Part shown: piece after piece, positions 17,166 through 25,680 of the stretch
How positions within the stretch are numbered: the first letter of the stretch is position 1
How the letters are laid out: each line of letters starts with the position of its first letter
Assembly: GCA_948470755.1 (NCBI GenBank)
Contig: CAOKPU010000033.1
Span: 1-34,444 of the forward strand
Origin: an uncultured Lachnospiraceae bacterium
Lineage (GTDB): Bacteria > Bacillota > Clostridia > Lachnospirales > Lachnospiraceae
Reading direction: 5' to 3'
Length of the DNA: 34,444 bases
Made by a program: the position numbers and the translations under genes
The notes under the pieces: generated by a model
Seen by the model: only the letters and a program-made list of their open reading frames with translations
What the model was told of the DNA's origin: nothing
Databases searched by the model: none

Positions 17166-17486
17166 TATCAGTAGTTTGGCGGTAGCCAGACAACAAACAA
17201 GCAGAGTTTCCACTCTCACCCTACAGCGGAGGCTAGTAGGCGTTCATAAACCAGTGTTTTTCCGTTTTGCGGAGGCCGTGGAAGTGATGATAAGTGGATA
17301 GCTATGCTGTCCATTTTTTGTCATATAGGAAATTCTTACGGATTTCCTATATGACAAAAGCCCTCCGGGCAGGATGCGCACTGCGAGCAAGAGGGAAATG
17401 GCTGCCGTTGCAGCCGCGCTTTGGCGCGAGTGTGCGTAGGACGCATACTTTTTATAGCATATTGGTATTATGAGGAGGACAAAGCC
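17166..17486 (+). promoter_or_regulatory. infC-rpmI-rplT leader with attenuator hairpins
   Basis: This untranslated leader of about 310 bases contains an upstream pairing TCCACT with AGTGGA (about 17207 and 17294). It also has a perfect 18-bp hairpin (17316-17333 with 17342-17359, arms starting TTTTGTCATATAGG) and a terminator-like hairpin AGTGTGCGT/ACGCATACT (17429-17449, one G-U pair) followed by five T just before the infC ribosome binding site. A CGCAC word near 17374 could compete with the terminator. In Firmicutes this operon is controlled by an L20-binding attenuator, and this leader fits that role. L20 binding is inferred. Confidence 0.75.
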
Positions 17487-17993
17487 ATTAGCGATTTATT
17501 TATTAACGAGCAGATTAGAGACAAAGAGGTACGTGTTATTGGTGAAAATGGGGAACAGTTAGGCATTATGCCTTCCAGGGAAGCGTTGCGTCTGGCGGAA
17601 GAAGCCGGGCTGGACCTGGTGAAAATTGCCCCTACTGCGAAGCCGCCTGTCTGCAAGATTGTTGATTACGGGAAGTTCCGGTATGAACAGGCAAGGAAAG
17701 AAAAAGAAGCGAGAAAAAAACAGAAGATAATTGAAATTAAGGAAATCCGCTTATCCCCGAATATTGATACGAATGATTTGAATACGAAGATGAATGCGGC
17801 AAGGAAATTCATCTCGAAGGGGGATAAAGTAAAGATTACCTTACGTTTTCGCGGGCGCGAGATGGCGCATATGGCAAACAGTAAACACATTCTGGATGAT
17901 TTTGCTGAGGCTCTTTCTGATATTGCGTCCATTGAAAAGGCACCGAAGGTAGAAGGAAGAAGCATGACAATGTTTTTAACTGAAAAGCGTTAG
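17487..17993 (+). CDS. infC: Translation initiation factor IF-3 with ATT start
   Basis: IF-3 prevents premature 70S association and checks start codons. The protein has 168 residues: an N-terminal domain with INEQIRDKEVRVIGENGEQL, a basic linker (RKEKEARKKQKI), and a C-terminal domain with IRLSPNIDTNDL, KVKITLRFRGREMAH and the ending GRSMTMFLTEKR. The start is ATT at 17487, 8 bases after a strong AGGAGG. In-frame upstream sequence back to a TTG at 17421 has no ribosome binding site and overlaps the attenuator. AUU starts are the hallmark of infC genes, where IF-3 represses its own translation. Confidence 0.95.
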   Translation: MSDLFINEQIRDKEVRVIGENGEQLGIMPSREALRLAEEAGLDLVKIAPTAKPPVCKIVDYGKFRYEQARKEKEARKKQKIIEIKEIRLSPNIDTNDLNTKMNAARKFISKGDKVKITLRFRGREMAHMANSKHILDDFAEALSDIASIEKAPKVEGRSMTMFLTEKR

Positions 17994-18043
17994 TCCGTAC
18001 AGTTAAAATAGATAAAAATTAAGAAGTATAGGAGGAATCAGAT

Positions 18044-18241
18044 ATGCCCAAGATGAAGACAAAAAGAGCTGCTGCTAAGCGTTTTAAAGCAACAGGAACA
18101 GGTAAATTAAAAAGAAGCAAAGCTTATAAAAGCCATATCTTAACAAAGAAATCCCCTAAGAGGAAAAGGAATCTTAGAAAGCCGACGATTACAGATGCAA
18201 CGAACGTTAAGAATATGAAGAGGATTTTACCGTATCTGTAA
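18044..18241 (+). CDS. rpmI: Large ribosomal subunit protein bL35
   Basis: This basic 65-residue protein has the family N-terminus [20 protein letters not shown] and ends [12 protein letters not shown]. It binds 23S rRNA. The ribosome binding site AGGAGG precedes the ATG. It is the second gene of infC-rpmI-rplT. Confidence 0.98.
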   Translation: MPKMKTKRAAAKRFKATGTGKLKRSKAYKSHILTKKSPKRKRNLRKPTITDATNVKNMKRILPYL

Positions 18242-18279
18242 TGCTAACATTTTTATAAGTCGTAAGGAGGAAACAGGAC

Positions 18280-18636
18280 ATGGCAAGAATTAAGGGCGGA
18301 ATGAACGCCAGAAGAAAACATAACAGAGTATTGAAGCTTGCAAAAGGATATAGGGGTGCAAGATCGAAACAGTATAGAATAGCAAAACAGGCAGTCATGA
18401 GAGCATTAACATCTTCTTATGCGGGAAGGAAGCAGCGGAAGCGTGATTTCAGAAAGTTATGGATTACGCGTATTAATGCGGCGGCAAGGCTGAACGGGCT
18501 TTCTTACAGCAGGTTTATGCATGGCTTAAAGCTGGCGGAAGTGGATATAAACAGGAAGATGCTTGCAGAAATGGCAGTGAATGACGCCGAAGGGTTTAAG
18601 GAATTGGCTGAACTGGCAAAGAGCAAAATTGCATAA
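18280..18636 (+). CDS. rplT: Large ribosomal subunit protein bL20
   Basis: It is essential for early 50S assembly and in this operon usually also represses expression through the leader. The protein has 118 residues. The extended basic N-terminus ([20 protein letters not shown], then [20 protein letters not shown]) and the globular C-terminus ([17 protein letters not shown]) are typical. The ribosome binding site AAGGAGG lies upstream and an intrinsic terminator follows. Confidence 0.98.
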   Translation: MARIKGGMNARRKHNRVLKLAKGYRGARSKQYRIAKQAVMRALTSSYAGRKQRKRDFRKLWITRINAAARLNGLSYSRFMHGLKLAEVDINRKMLAEMAVNDAEGFKELAELAKSKIA

Positions 18637-18647
18637 TGATTTTACAG

Positions 18648-18680
18648 CCCTGCGGGATTGTTCCCTGCAGGGTTTTTTAT
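18648..18680 (+). terminator. Intrinsic terminator of the infC operon
   Basis: CCCTGCGGG and CCCTGCAGGG form a GC-rich stem around ATTGTT, followed by six T. Confidence 0.88.
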
Positions 18681-18690
18681 TAAAATTTAA

Positions 18691-18719
18691 TTATCATTCC
18701 TTGCGGTTCGGTGTATACT
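18691..18719 (+). promoter_or_regulatory. Promoter candidate for pepD
   Basis: TTATCA (18691-18696) and TATACT (18714-18719) are spaced by 17 bp, 75 bases before the pepD start. An alternative pair is TTGCGG with TATATT slightly downstream. Confidence 0.6.
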
Positions 18720-18794
18720 ATATATATTATACAGTTTATGGAAAAAGTGCGGCAGGGTTTTAAGGCTGTAGTTTGGGAAGAGAGGATAGAAAAG

Positions 18795-20243
18795 ATGTCG
18801 GTAACAGAAAACTTGCGTCCGGAAAAAGTATTTCATTATTTTGAGGAGATATGCAAGATCCCTCACGGGTCGGGAAATGTAGATCAATTAAGCGATTATC
18901 TGGTGGATTTTGCAAAAAAAAGAGGGTTGGCGTGCATACAGGATGCATGGAAGAACGTAATTATGATTAAGGAGGCGGCTCCCGGGTATGAAGAGGAGGA
19001 GCCGATGATCCTGCAAGGGCATATGGATATGGTGGCGGTAAAAAAACCGGAAGCGGCGATAGATATGGCAAAGGAAGGACTGCGTCTGCTGGTGGAGGGC
19101 GATGAATTATATGCGGAAGATACCAGCCTTGGCGGGGATGACGGGATTGCAGTGGCTTATGCTTTGGCAATCCTGGATTCGGATGATATCGCTCATCCGC
19201 GGCTGGAAGTCATTATCACAGTGGACGAAGAAGTGGGGATGGACGGGGCAAGACAGTTGGATGTTTCTATGCTCAAAGGCAGACGGATGGTGAATCTGGA
19301 TTCCGAGGAGGAGGGGATCATCCTTGCAGGATGCGCAGGAGGAGCCAGGGTGGACTGGTCTTTGCCCGTTGCCAGGACGGAAAAAGAAGGAAAAAGATAT
19401 GATTTGAAGATAAAGGGATTATTGGGAGGGCATTCCGGAGCGGAGATAGATAAGGAAAGAGGAAATGCCAATATCCTGATGGGAAGGCTTTTGTATAGGC
19501 TCGGAAAAGAAATGGGCTTTTATTTGGAGGGATTAGAAGGAGGGTTGGCGGATAATGCGATACCCAGGGAAGCTCATGCGGTTGTTTTGGTGCAGGAAGA
19601 GGATGGGAACCTTCTGGAAAAAACAGTTACGAAGCTGGAAGAAGAGCTTAAGGGGGAGCTGCAGACCAAAGACCCAGGCATCGCGGTAGAAGCGATGGGG
19701 ATGGAAGGGAAAAGGTCGGCATGTTTGTCCGGAGAGGATACCGACCGTCTGGTGAGACTCCTTTTGGCGGCGCCGGATGGGGTGCAGGCAATGAGCGCCG
19801 ATATCAAAGGGCTGGTGGAGACATCGTTGAATATGGGGATTGTGGAGTTAAAAGAAGAAAAAGCAATGATTCAATTTTCTGTCAGGAGTTCATTGGAAAG
19901 TGCGAAAAAAGCTTTGATAGAAAAACTGGAAAGCATCGCCTCTATGGCGGGTGCATCTCAGGAAATAAGAGGGGATTATCCTGGCTGGGCCTACAGGAAA
20001 GATTCCCCGTTCCGTGATATGGCGGTTAAGGTATTTTGCAGGATGTATGGAAGTGAACCTCAGATACAGGCAATCCATGCGGGCTTGGAATGCGGGCTGT
20101 TGTCGGCAAAGATACCGGGCCTGGAATGCATTTCTATTGGGCCGGATATGAAGGATATTCATACGACGGAAGAACGGCTTAGCATTTCTTCTACGGAACG
20201 GGTATGGAATTATGTGCTGGAACTATTAAAACATAAAAAATAA
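18795..20243 (+). CDS. pepD: Aminoacyl-histidine dipeptidase (M20C, PepD-like)
   Basis: This cytoplasmic di-zinc dipeptidase splits Xaa-His and other dipeptides. It has 482 residues from the ATG at 18795. Zinc ligands are visible: H76 and D78 in LQGHMDMVAV, D115 in SLGGDDGIAV, the catalytic and ligand glutamates in TVDEEVGMDGA (about 145), and a C-terminal histidine in MKDIHTTEERLS. The M20 dimerisation domain lies between about residues 195 and 380 (GLLGGHSGAEIDKERGNAN). An in-frame GTG at 18711 lies inside the promoter and was rejected; the chosen ATG has AGAGG 9 bases upstream. Confidence 0.95.
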   Translation: MSVTENLRPEKVFHYFEEICKIPHGSGNVDQLSDYLVDFAKKRGLACIQDAWKNVIMIKEAAPGYEEEEPMILQGHMDMVAVKKPEAAIDMAKEGLRLLVEGDELYAEDTSLGGDDGIAVAYALAILDSDDIAHPRLEVIITVDEEVGMDGARQLDVSMLKGRRMVNLDSEEEGIILAGCAGGARVDWSLPVARTEKEGKRYDLKIKGLLGGHSGAEIDKERGNANILMGRLLYRLGKEMGFYLEGLEGGLADNAIPREAHAVVLVQEEDGNLLEKTVTKLEEELKGELQTKDPGIAVEAMGMEGKRSACLSGEDTDRLVRLLLAAPDGVQAMSADIKGLVETSLNMGIVELKEEKAMIQFSVRSSLESAKKALIEKLESIASMAGASQEIRGDYPGWAYRKDSPFRDMAVKVFCRMYGSEPQIQAIHAGLECGLLSAKIPGLECISIGPDMKDIHTTEERLSISSTERVWNYVLELLKHKK

Positions 20244-20359
20244 AAAATCCGGATAAGCCCTGGAACGGAAAAGGGATGGGGAGAGAAAAGAAAACAGGGT
20301 TTTGCCCTAAGATGCGGCAAGATAAACGGTTCGGAAGCAGAACGGAGGAATGGGATTAA

Positions 20360-21505
20360 ATGGATTTGAACAGGAATAATATGAAAAAAATAAGAGGGTT
20401 GATTATTTTTACGGCTGTAGTCTGCCTTGCCGTTATAAAGATGGATATTGTGCTGGAGGGGATATTTTTTGGGCTGGGAATCCTGAAGCCCTTTATTTAT
20501 GGCGCGGTGGCGGCCTTTGTATTGAATATTCCGATGAACGCAATGGAAAATAGGTTGTTCGGGAATGCGAAAAATCCAAAAATGCAGAAAGCCAAACGTC
20601 CGGTAAGCATATTCCTTTCTTTCTCTGTTGTCATCCTGGCAATGACCGTAGTGGCTGTTACGGTAGTCCCCCAACTGGCTAAGACGATGATAGAGCTTGG
20701 CAATAAGATTCCTGTTTTCCTTGGGAGCTTACAGTCGTCTTTGGAGCAGCTTTTTTCCTCCAGACCGGAGCTGGCGGCCATGTTGGATGAACTTGATATG
20801 GACAGCGTTAATTGGGAATCCGTACTAAATGGTATTATGGATTTTATGAAAAACGGATTGGGAAGCGTAGTGACTTCAACGGTGATCATGGCCTCCACGA
20901 TTATCGGCGGCATAGTGAACCTCTTTGTAGCCCTTGTTTTTTCCTTTTATGTGTTGGCGCAAAAAGAGAAGCTTGGGAATCAGGTAAAACGGATCATACA
21001 TGCATACTTTTCTAAAAGCGTTTATGACAGGACGCTGGAAATTGCTTCCCTTGCCAATAAAAATTTTACTAATTTTATCACAGGGCAATGTATGGAAGCC
21101 GTTATTTTAGGGAGTATGTTTGTGGTAGCGATGGCCGTCTTCCGTTTTCCTTATGCCCTGTTAGTTGGCGTATTGATCGCATTTACGGCGTTGATACCGA
21201 TTGTAGGAGCGTTTATCGGTTGTTTTGTCGGGACATTTCTGATTATGGTGGACGATCCTGTGAAGGCGGTCTGGTTTCTGGTTCTTTTCATTGTACTGCA
21301 GCAGATAGAAGGGAATCTGATTTATCCTCATGTAGTGGGAAATTCGGTGGGGCTTCCGTCCATATGGGTTTTAGCGGCGGTGACGGTGGGAGGCAGTCTG
21401 ATGGGAGTTGCGGGGATGCTTATCTTTATCCCGATTGTATCTACGGTTTATGCGCTGCTGCGTGAGGATGTCAATAAGAAAAATAATGGAAGGTTAAAAG
21501 TCTAA
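20360..21505 (+). CDS. AI-2E family transporter (PerM-like permease)
   Basis: This 381-residue polytopic membrane protein has two N-terminal membrane helices, a soluble helical segment (about 110-150), and a cluster of membrane helices in the C-terminal half. The latter includes the family motifs FITGQCMEAVILGSMF, ALIPIVGAFIGCFVGTFL and IEGNLIYPHVVGNSVGL. Members include autoinducer-2 exporter TqsA and Na+/H+ antiporters, so the substrate cannot be read from sequence. A GGAGG ribosome binding site precedes the ATG. It is the last gene before the tRNA and the accessory island. Confidence 0.93.
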   Translation: MDLNRNNMKKIRGLIIFTAVVCLAVIKMDIVLEGIFFGLGILKPFIYGAVAAFVLNIPMNAMENRLFGNAKNPKMQKAKRPVSIFLSFSVVILAMTVVAVTVVPQLAKTMIELGNKIPVFLGSLQSSLEQLFSSRPELAAMLDELDMDSVNWESVLNGIMDFMKNGLGSVVTSTVIMASTIIGGIVNLFVALVFSFYVLAQKEKLGNQVKRIIHAYFSKSVYDRTLEIASLANKNFTNFITGQCMEAVILGSMFVVAMAVFRFPYALLVGVLIAFTALIPIVGAFIGCFVGTFLIMVDDPVKAVWFLVLFIVLQQIEGNLIYPHVVGNSVGLPSIWVLAAVTVGGSLMGVAGMLIFIPIVSTVYALLREDVNKKNNGRLKV

Positions 21506-21556
21506 AGGAGATTTTAGGAGAGGGGGATAAAAATATAAAAAAATCAGAAATAATAG

Positions 21557-21585
21557 TTGATTTTTTATTACATAAAGTATATAAT
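21557..21585 (+). promoter_or_regulatory. Promoter of the tRNA gene
   Basis: TTGATT (21557-21562) and TATAAT (21580-21585) are spaced by 17 bp, 13 bases before the mature tRNA 5' end. Confidence 0.85.
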
Positions 21586-21598
21586 AATTATTGCGTTT

Positions 21599-21671
21599 CG
21601 GGGTGTGGCTCAGGTGGTAGAGCGCTACTTTAGGGAAGTAGAGGCCGCAAGTTCAAGTCTTGTCACTCCGA
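21599..21671 (+). tRNA. tRNA-Pro (anticodon AGG)
   Basis: It folds as a 73-base cloverleaf. The acceptor is CGGGGTG/CACTCCG with one G-U pair, with discriminator A. The D arm is GCTC/GAGC, the anticodon arm CTACT/AGTAG with loop TTAGGGA (AGG at 21632-21634), and the T arm GCAAG/CTTGT with loop TTCAAGT. C1-G72 and A73 are the proline identity bases. CCA is not encoded. A34 would probably need to be read as inosine or used unmodified to decode CCU. Confidence 0.95.
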
Positions 21672-21676
21672 TAGGG

Positions 21677-21716
21677 AAAAACCTCGAAAGTATGAGCTTT
21701 CGAGGTTTTTTATTTT
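21677..21716 (+). terminator. Terminator of tRNA-Pro
   Basis: AAAAACCTCGAAAG and CTTTCGAGGTTTTT form a long perfect stem around TATGAG, directly followed by T-rich sequence. Confidence 0.9.
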
Positions 21717-21736
21717 TTTCTACTATTCAGTTTTTA

Positions 21737-21895
21737 TTAGAACTTGCTGCCACACACATCACACTTATAGGTTTTTGATACGTGTCCTGTCGCCAATATG
21801 CCAAAGGTTACTATTGATGCGGCCTTATTGGATTTCCAATAGCTGTTATTTGCGATATTTCGTTTGTTTTTAAAGTTCCTTTGCCTCAATAAACG
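21737..21895 (-). pseudogene. Possible zinc-ribbon protein 3' fragment
   Basis: On the minus strand an open stretch of about 50 codons ends in ASIVTFGILATGHV, then KTYKCDVCGSKF and a stop. The CDVC ending and the coding-like composition suggest the C-terminus of a small zinc-ribbon protein. No ATG or convincing start is present; a TTG near 21890 has only a distant AGGAGG. It may be a gene relic at the island edge next to the tRNA. Confidence 0.3.
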
Positions 21896-21930
21896 GGAGG
21901 GCGGAAACCTCCTGCAGGATTATTTTTCGA

Positions 21931-22164
21931 TCAGAATAAGGTCGAGCATTTGTCGTCCTGATCCGCCATCAAAGCGCACGTAATGGTTATGCTGCCGGGA
22001 TCAGCGCTGTTGGAAAAGCGCAGCGACATGTTGTCTTGAGGCGCGACTTGGTAGGCGGCCGGATGATAGGGGAGTGTCCCCCCGTTTGAAGAAAACACTC
22101 CAATGATTTGATATATACGAAGCCGAAACCGCCAAGAAACATTGATTTTTGCGGCATGATTCAA
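21931..22164 (-). CDS. Small hypothetical protein, last in the polymerase-like operon
   Basis: This 77-codon frame uses a TTG initiator 5 bases after the stop of the zinc-ribbon gene; an ATG at 22157 lies in another frame. The product has a hydrophilic, beta-rich look (QDNMSLRFSNS, SITITCALMADQDD). I recognise no family. Its tight spacing behind the upstream gene favours translation, but the weak start and small size leave doubt. Confidence 0.35.
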   Translation of the reverse strand: MNHAAKINVSWRFRLRIYQIIGVFSSNGGTLPYHPAAYQVAPQDNMSLRFSNSADPGSITITCALMADQDDKCSTLF

Positions 22165-22169
22165 GTTTT

Positions 22170-23018
22170 TTATTTCGCTATCCTGTATTTATGCGCAATT
22201 TTCCGTTTCCTGGTGCGTTCTTTTTCCTTTCCGCAATGGGTGCAGTACAGCCGTTTGTTTCCGGTTTTTTCTATGATCGAACCGCACTGCCTGCACCGGG
22301 TGTATTTTTTATGATCTCTTATCCCATAATATTGTTTTTGCCATTTTAAAATTTCACCTTCTAATGATCTGCATATATATCCAACATAAAAATGATCTTC
22401 CGTTAGGAAGTCCAGTCTGGATATGATCTTTGACTGATCTTCATATTCGCCAATCAATTTGCAGTTGTCAAATGCTCTTCTTAAGAATTTTTCAACAATT
22501 TTTTTGTATTCATTCCAGGATAAATCCATTTTTTCCATTTGGAGCCGCGATTTCACTTCGATGGATTTAGCAATGCTTTCGTCAATGAGTTTTGTAACGG
22601 CGGCAACGTCCATATCGGCTCCGGAAATCCATTCATGATAGAAGCGTTTTGGTGTCTTTAATAAATCCAGATATTCTTTTTGGAGAATAACTTCTTTATC
22701 AAAATATATGGTATATATATTGTTTATTTTTTGCCTGACAATAGAACTCCAGCTTTCATCTTTCGTCTTTGATTTATAATACCTATACTCTATGTTCGTC
22801 CTCGTATGAAACATTTGTCCTAAATTGGTATTTAGTAAATCTTTTCTGACATGGAAGCCTATAGATTTTGTATATGTTTTACGCTTATTGTCTGAGGACC
22901 AGATAGAAGAGCAGAAGAAGTTAAAAATCTTGTCTTTTTCTTCCTGCGTTTTGGAATCTTTATAATCCTCGATAATTTCATATAGAAAAGATCCATCATA
23001 ATCGTATATTTGTATCAC
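22170..23018 (-). CDS. Unknown protein with C-terminal zinc ribbon, partner of the polymerase-like protein
   Basis: The protein has 282 residues. The first 230 form no domain I recognise; they are mixed helical with many aromatic and charged residues (EYRYYKSKTKDESWSSIV, then EWISGADMDVAAVTKLIDES). Near residues 243-265 a zinc ribbon is clear: CRQC, then after about 14 residues CTHC, followed by the basic tail KEKERTRKRKIAHKYR, which could bind nucleic acid. The ATG lies inside the last codons of the polymerase-like gene (overlap of 23 bases), so the two are coupled. It may be a nucleic-acid-binding accessory subunit. That role is inferred from position and the zinc ribbon only. Confidence 0.8.
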   Translation of the reverse strand: MIQIYDYDGSFLYEIIEDYKDSKTQEEKDKIFNFFCSSIWSSDNKRKTYTKSIGFHVRKDLLNTNLGQMFHTRTNIEYRYYKSKTKDESWSSIVRQKINNIYTIYFDKEVILQKEYLDLLKTPKRFYHEWISGADMDVAAVTKLIDESIAKSIEVKSRLQMEKMDLSWNEYKKIVEKFLRRAFDNCKLIGEYEDQSKIISRLDFLTEDHFYVGYICRSLEGEILKWQKQYYGIRDHKKYTRCRQCGSIIEKTGNKRLYCTHCGKEKERTRKRKIAHKYRIAK

Positions 23019-25554
23019 CTACTTCAAATTCATAATATTTCCCGAGATACTCATAAGAATTTTTGCCCTTATATGGTGTTTCCTTTATTGATATATTCTT
23101 TTTTGCATTTGTGTTTTTTCTTAAATTGCCGATAATATAATCCCCATATGCAGACCAGGCGAACGATTTACTGATAGAAATGGAAGCATATGAAACCTTA
23201 ATGACATAATTTGCTATGATCGCTTCGTCAAGTTTAAGTTCATCAGATATCCTGTCCCGATAATCCTCTACAACAATATCCATATTAAATTTTTGATTCT
23301 CATCACCGGACTTTTCCCTATGAAGATCGATATGGCATTTAATTTCGGCGGCGTATTGATTGACATACTTTCTACAAATCCTCATAATTTTTTTATCCGA
23401 TAAGTCTAAATTATTATCAATAATTAAGGATCTGGTATTTGCTAAATGATTTACATCATTGTCCCATAGGATATTTTTCTTTTCCCAAGCACAAATATAA
23501 TTGCATAATTCATTCATAGGAGATGGGGAGTGATAAGCATTCGGTTTTTCCCTGTCTTCTTTATTTTCAATATCCTTATTTTTTGCGGATATGGCTTGAT
23601 ATGTTTTCAGCTTTGAAGGATAATTGTAAAGTAAAAAATAGGGGAGTTGTTTTAAATGTTTTCTCAATCCGGAACTCATATGCCAACGGAAACCGGTTTT
23701 TAAAAAGTCAATCTCTTTTCCCTGAAAAATCCGCAAAAGAGAAGAGTAGTCGGAGTATAGCCTCTTAATATCTTCATTGGTGGTATATCTGTTTTCTATA
23801 CTTGTCGCTACGTTGGTTATTTCGCCGATCCGATTATCCCGGGTCATGATTTCATATTCAATAATATTTTCTTTTGTATAGGGCTTTGACTGCGCGGTTG
23901 CTTTGTCTTCAATGTCAAGAATAATATTTTTATCAATTTTTGATTCAATAATGATAGGATCATCACTGAGCAAGAAAATGTCTCCATCGCAATCGGCCCC
24001 TCCCTGTTGTGGCAAAGATATGTCATACATGTTAAACATTACAATATCTTGATCTTTGAAATATCCAAACCATCGGTTGATCATATCATTTCTTGCAATC
24101 TTTGCTTTATTAACCTCTGATGGGTCTACCAGAGGGGAACGAAATGAGATGATATCTCCACAGTCAAAATTTCCGGAATACAATTCCCTTTCCTTTAAGC
24201 AGCCGACGGGTTCCTCGCCGGCTGCATATTGTAAATATCCAATCATATCGCCAACGCCGGTATGATAGAATCCGGAACAATAAATTTTTCCCACTTTTGC
24301 TTCATCAATGGATTTTTTTAATTTCCTATATATGAATTGCTTTACGGCGGGGTCTTTCAGCATTGCATCGTTGATTAGCGCCGCTTCAAGATATTTGCTT
24401 TCAGGCTCATAATCGTCAGTATCCGTAATTCCCAGGAATTTATATGTATAAAACTTATCTCCTTTAATTATTTTTTCAAAGAGGGAAGAGGTGTACTTGG
24501 CTAATTGGATAATTTTTCCATCATTATTGCCGTCAAGAATATTGTATGTACCAACTTCCTTTTTTTCGTAGCAATCGATGTATTTTGGATTCCACAAATC
24601 CAGACATTGCAAATACTGGAAATTCATTCGTGTGTATTTGTTCAGATGCTTTATATGGTGGCTGTATTTACTGATGCCTAACTTGAATTTGTATTTTTTT
24701 AGCGTATTCAAATATTCATGCCAGGCATGATTGCCATATTTTTCTTGAAATATCTTGTGGCCTTTAAACATAGAGATATTCCAAATACAATCAATATCAT
24801 TAATATGATGCCGGTTTCCGTATATATCCGTAATGTAGTTGTATCCCCATTCTTTTAATATTTGCCTGAATGGGACATAAACAGAATAACCTTTTATAAA
24901 AGGAAGCCGTACTTGTGTGCCGATTACATTGTAGTCAAGCCCTAATTGTACGCTCACATTCTCCATAAATTCATGTTCATGACAGCCACAGCCATCGAAT
25001 GGCGACAACTTTAAATCTTTATATCCTTCTTCAATTTCCCGCGATTTATATTTCTTCTTTTTACCGGTTTCTTTGTCTGTAAATGCTTTTTCTTTTTCAA
25101 CGACATATTTTATTAGTTGGTTTTGCAATGTTTTTTCATATTCGCCAATAATCACTATATTGGGCATATAACCATGAATGAGGGTGCAAGAACTAAAAGG
25201 CAGGCATCTCTGCGCTTCGTATTTTGAAATCACGCATTCTTGTATTTCGATATCCATTTGAGTAGCCATATATAGTTCGTCAAATATACTGTCGCATACA
25301 AAAGCGGTGATTCCATCTTTTCCTTGCGAGGCCGATTTACCAAAACGGGAATAATGGATGTTGTTATATGTAAAACCAAAATCAAGTATATATCGTAACG
25401 CTTCTTCCTGTTTTGGATTCTTTCTCGCAACTACTAAAACAATTTCTTTAATGTGCGATGAAAACTTGCGTCTGATTCGTTCGATTTGATCGAATAACAG
25501 TGAATCCCCCTGGGCAATTAAATATTCTTTGGCAATTTCCGTTGCCCTGTCCAT
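22996..25554 (-). CDS. Two-barrel RNA polymerase-like protein (RdRP/YonO superfamily, DxDGD)
   Basis: The protein has 852 residues from the ATG at 25554. The double-psi beta-barrel polymerase pattern appears in the correct order. First comes a barrel-1 segment, FDGCG (186-190) followed by TQVRLPFIKGYSVYV (213-227), equivalent to the DG-G, QxR and KG positions of eukaryotic RNA-dependent RNA polymerases. Then YHTGVGD (430-436) and FRSPLVDPSEV (471-481) match the R-x-P-x3-P-G/S segment. Finally QGGADCDGDIFLLSDD (517-532) holds the metal-binding triad D521, D523 and D525. Known relatives of this fold are RDR/QDE-1 enzymes, SP-beta YonO and crAss-like phage RNA polymerases. Whether this one copies RNA or DNA cannot be read from sequence. 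The frame is open for 24 more codons upstream to an ATA (25626) placed 9 bases after GGAGG, a possible non-canonical start. Confidence 0.85.
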   Translation of the reverse strand: MDRATEIAKEYLIAQGDSLLFDQIERIRRKFSSHIKEIVLVVARKNPKQEEALRYILDFGFTYNNIHYSRFGKSASQGKDGITAFVCDSIFDELYMATQMDIEIQECVISKYEAQRCLPFSSCTLIHGYMPNIVIIGEYEKTLQNQLIKYVVEKEKAFTDKETGKKKKYKSREIEEGYKDLKLSPFDGCGCHEHEFMENVSVQLGLDYNVIGTQVRLPFIKGYSVYVPFRQILKEWGYNYITDIYGNRHHINDIDCIWNISMFKGHKIFQEKYGNHAWHEYLNTLKKYKFKLGISKYSHHIKHLNKYTRMNFQYLQCLDLWNPKYIDCYEKKEVGTYNILDGNNDGKIIQLAKYTSSLFEKIIKGDKFYTYKFLGITDTDDYEPESKYLEAALINDAMLKDPAVKQFIYRKLKKSIDEAKVGKIYCSGFYHTGVGDMIGYLQYAAGEEPVGCLKERELYSGNFDCGDIISFRSPLVDPSEVNKAKIARNDMINRWFGYFKDQDIVMFNMYDISLPQQGGADCDGDIFLLSDDPIIIESKIDKNIILDIEDKATAQSKPYTKENIIEYEIMTRDNRIGEITNVATSIENRYTTNEDIKRLYSDYSSLLRIFQGKEIDFLKTGFRWHMSSGLRKHLKQLPYFLLYNYPSKLKTYQAISAKNKDIENKEDREKPNAYHSPSPMNELCNYICAWEKKNILWDNDVNHLANTRSLIIDNNLDLSDKKIMRICRKYVNQYAAEIKCHIDLHREKSGDENQKFNMDIVVEDYRDRISDELKLDEAIIANYVIKVSYASISISKSFAWSAYGDYIIGNLRKNTNAKKNISIKETPYKGKNSYEYLGKYYEFEVGDTNIRL

Positions 25555-25680
25555 TTTTACTTCATAGTTTTGTTTTATGATTTCCTTAATTGGAATTTTA
25601 ACAAGTGTATACTGTGCCGTTTTTATTTCGACCCGCCTCCTTCATCAATCTGCTATTCTGTTTATTGCTTCCTTTTGAAC

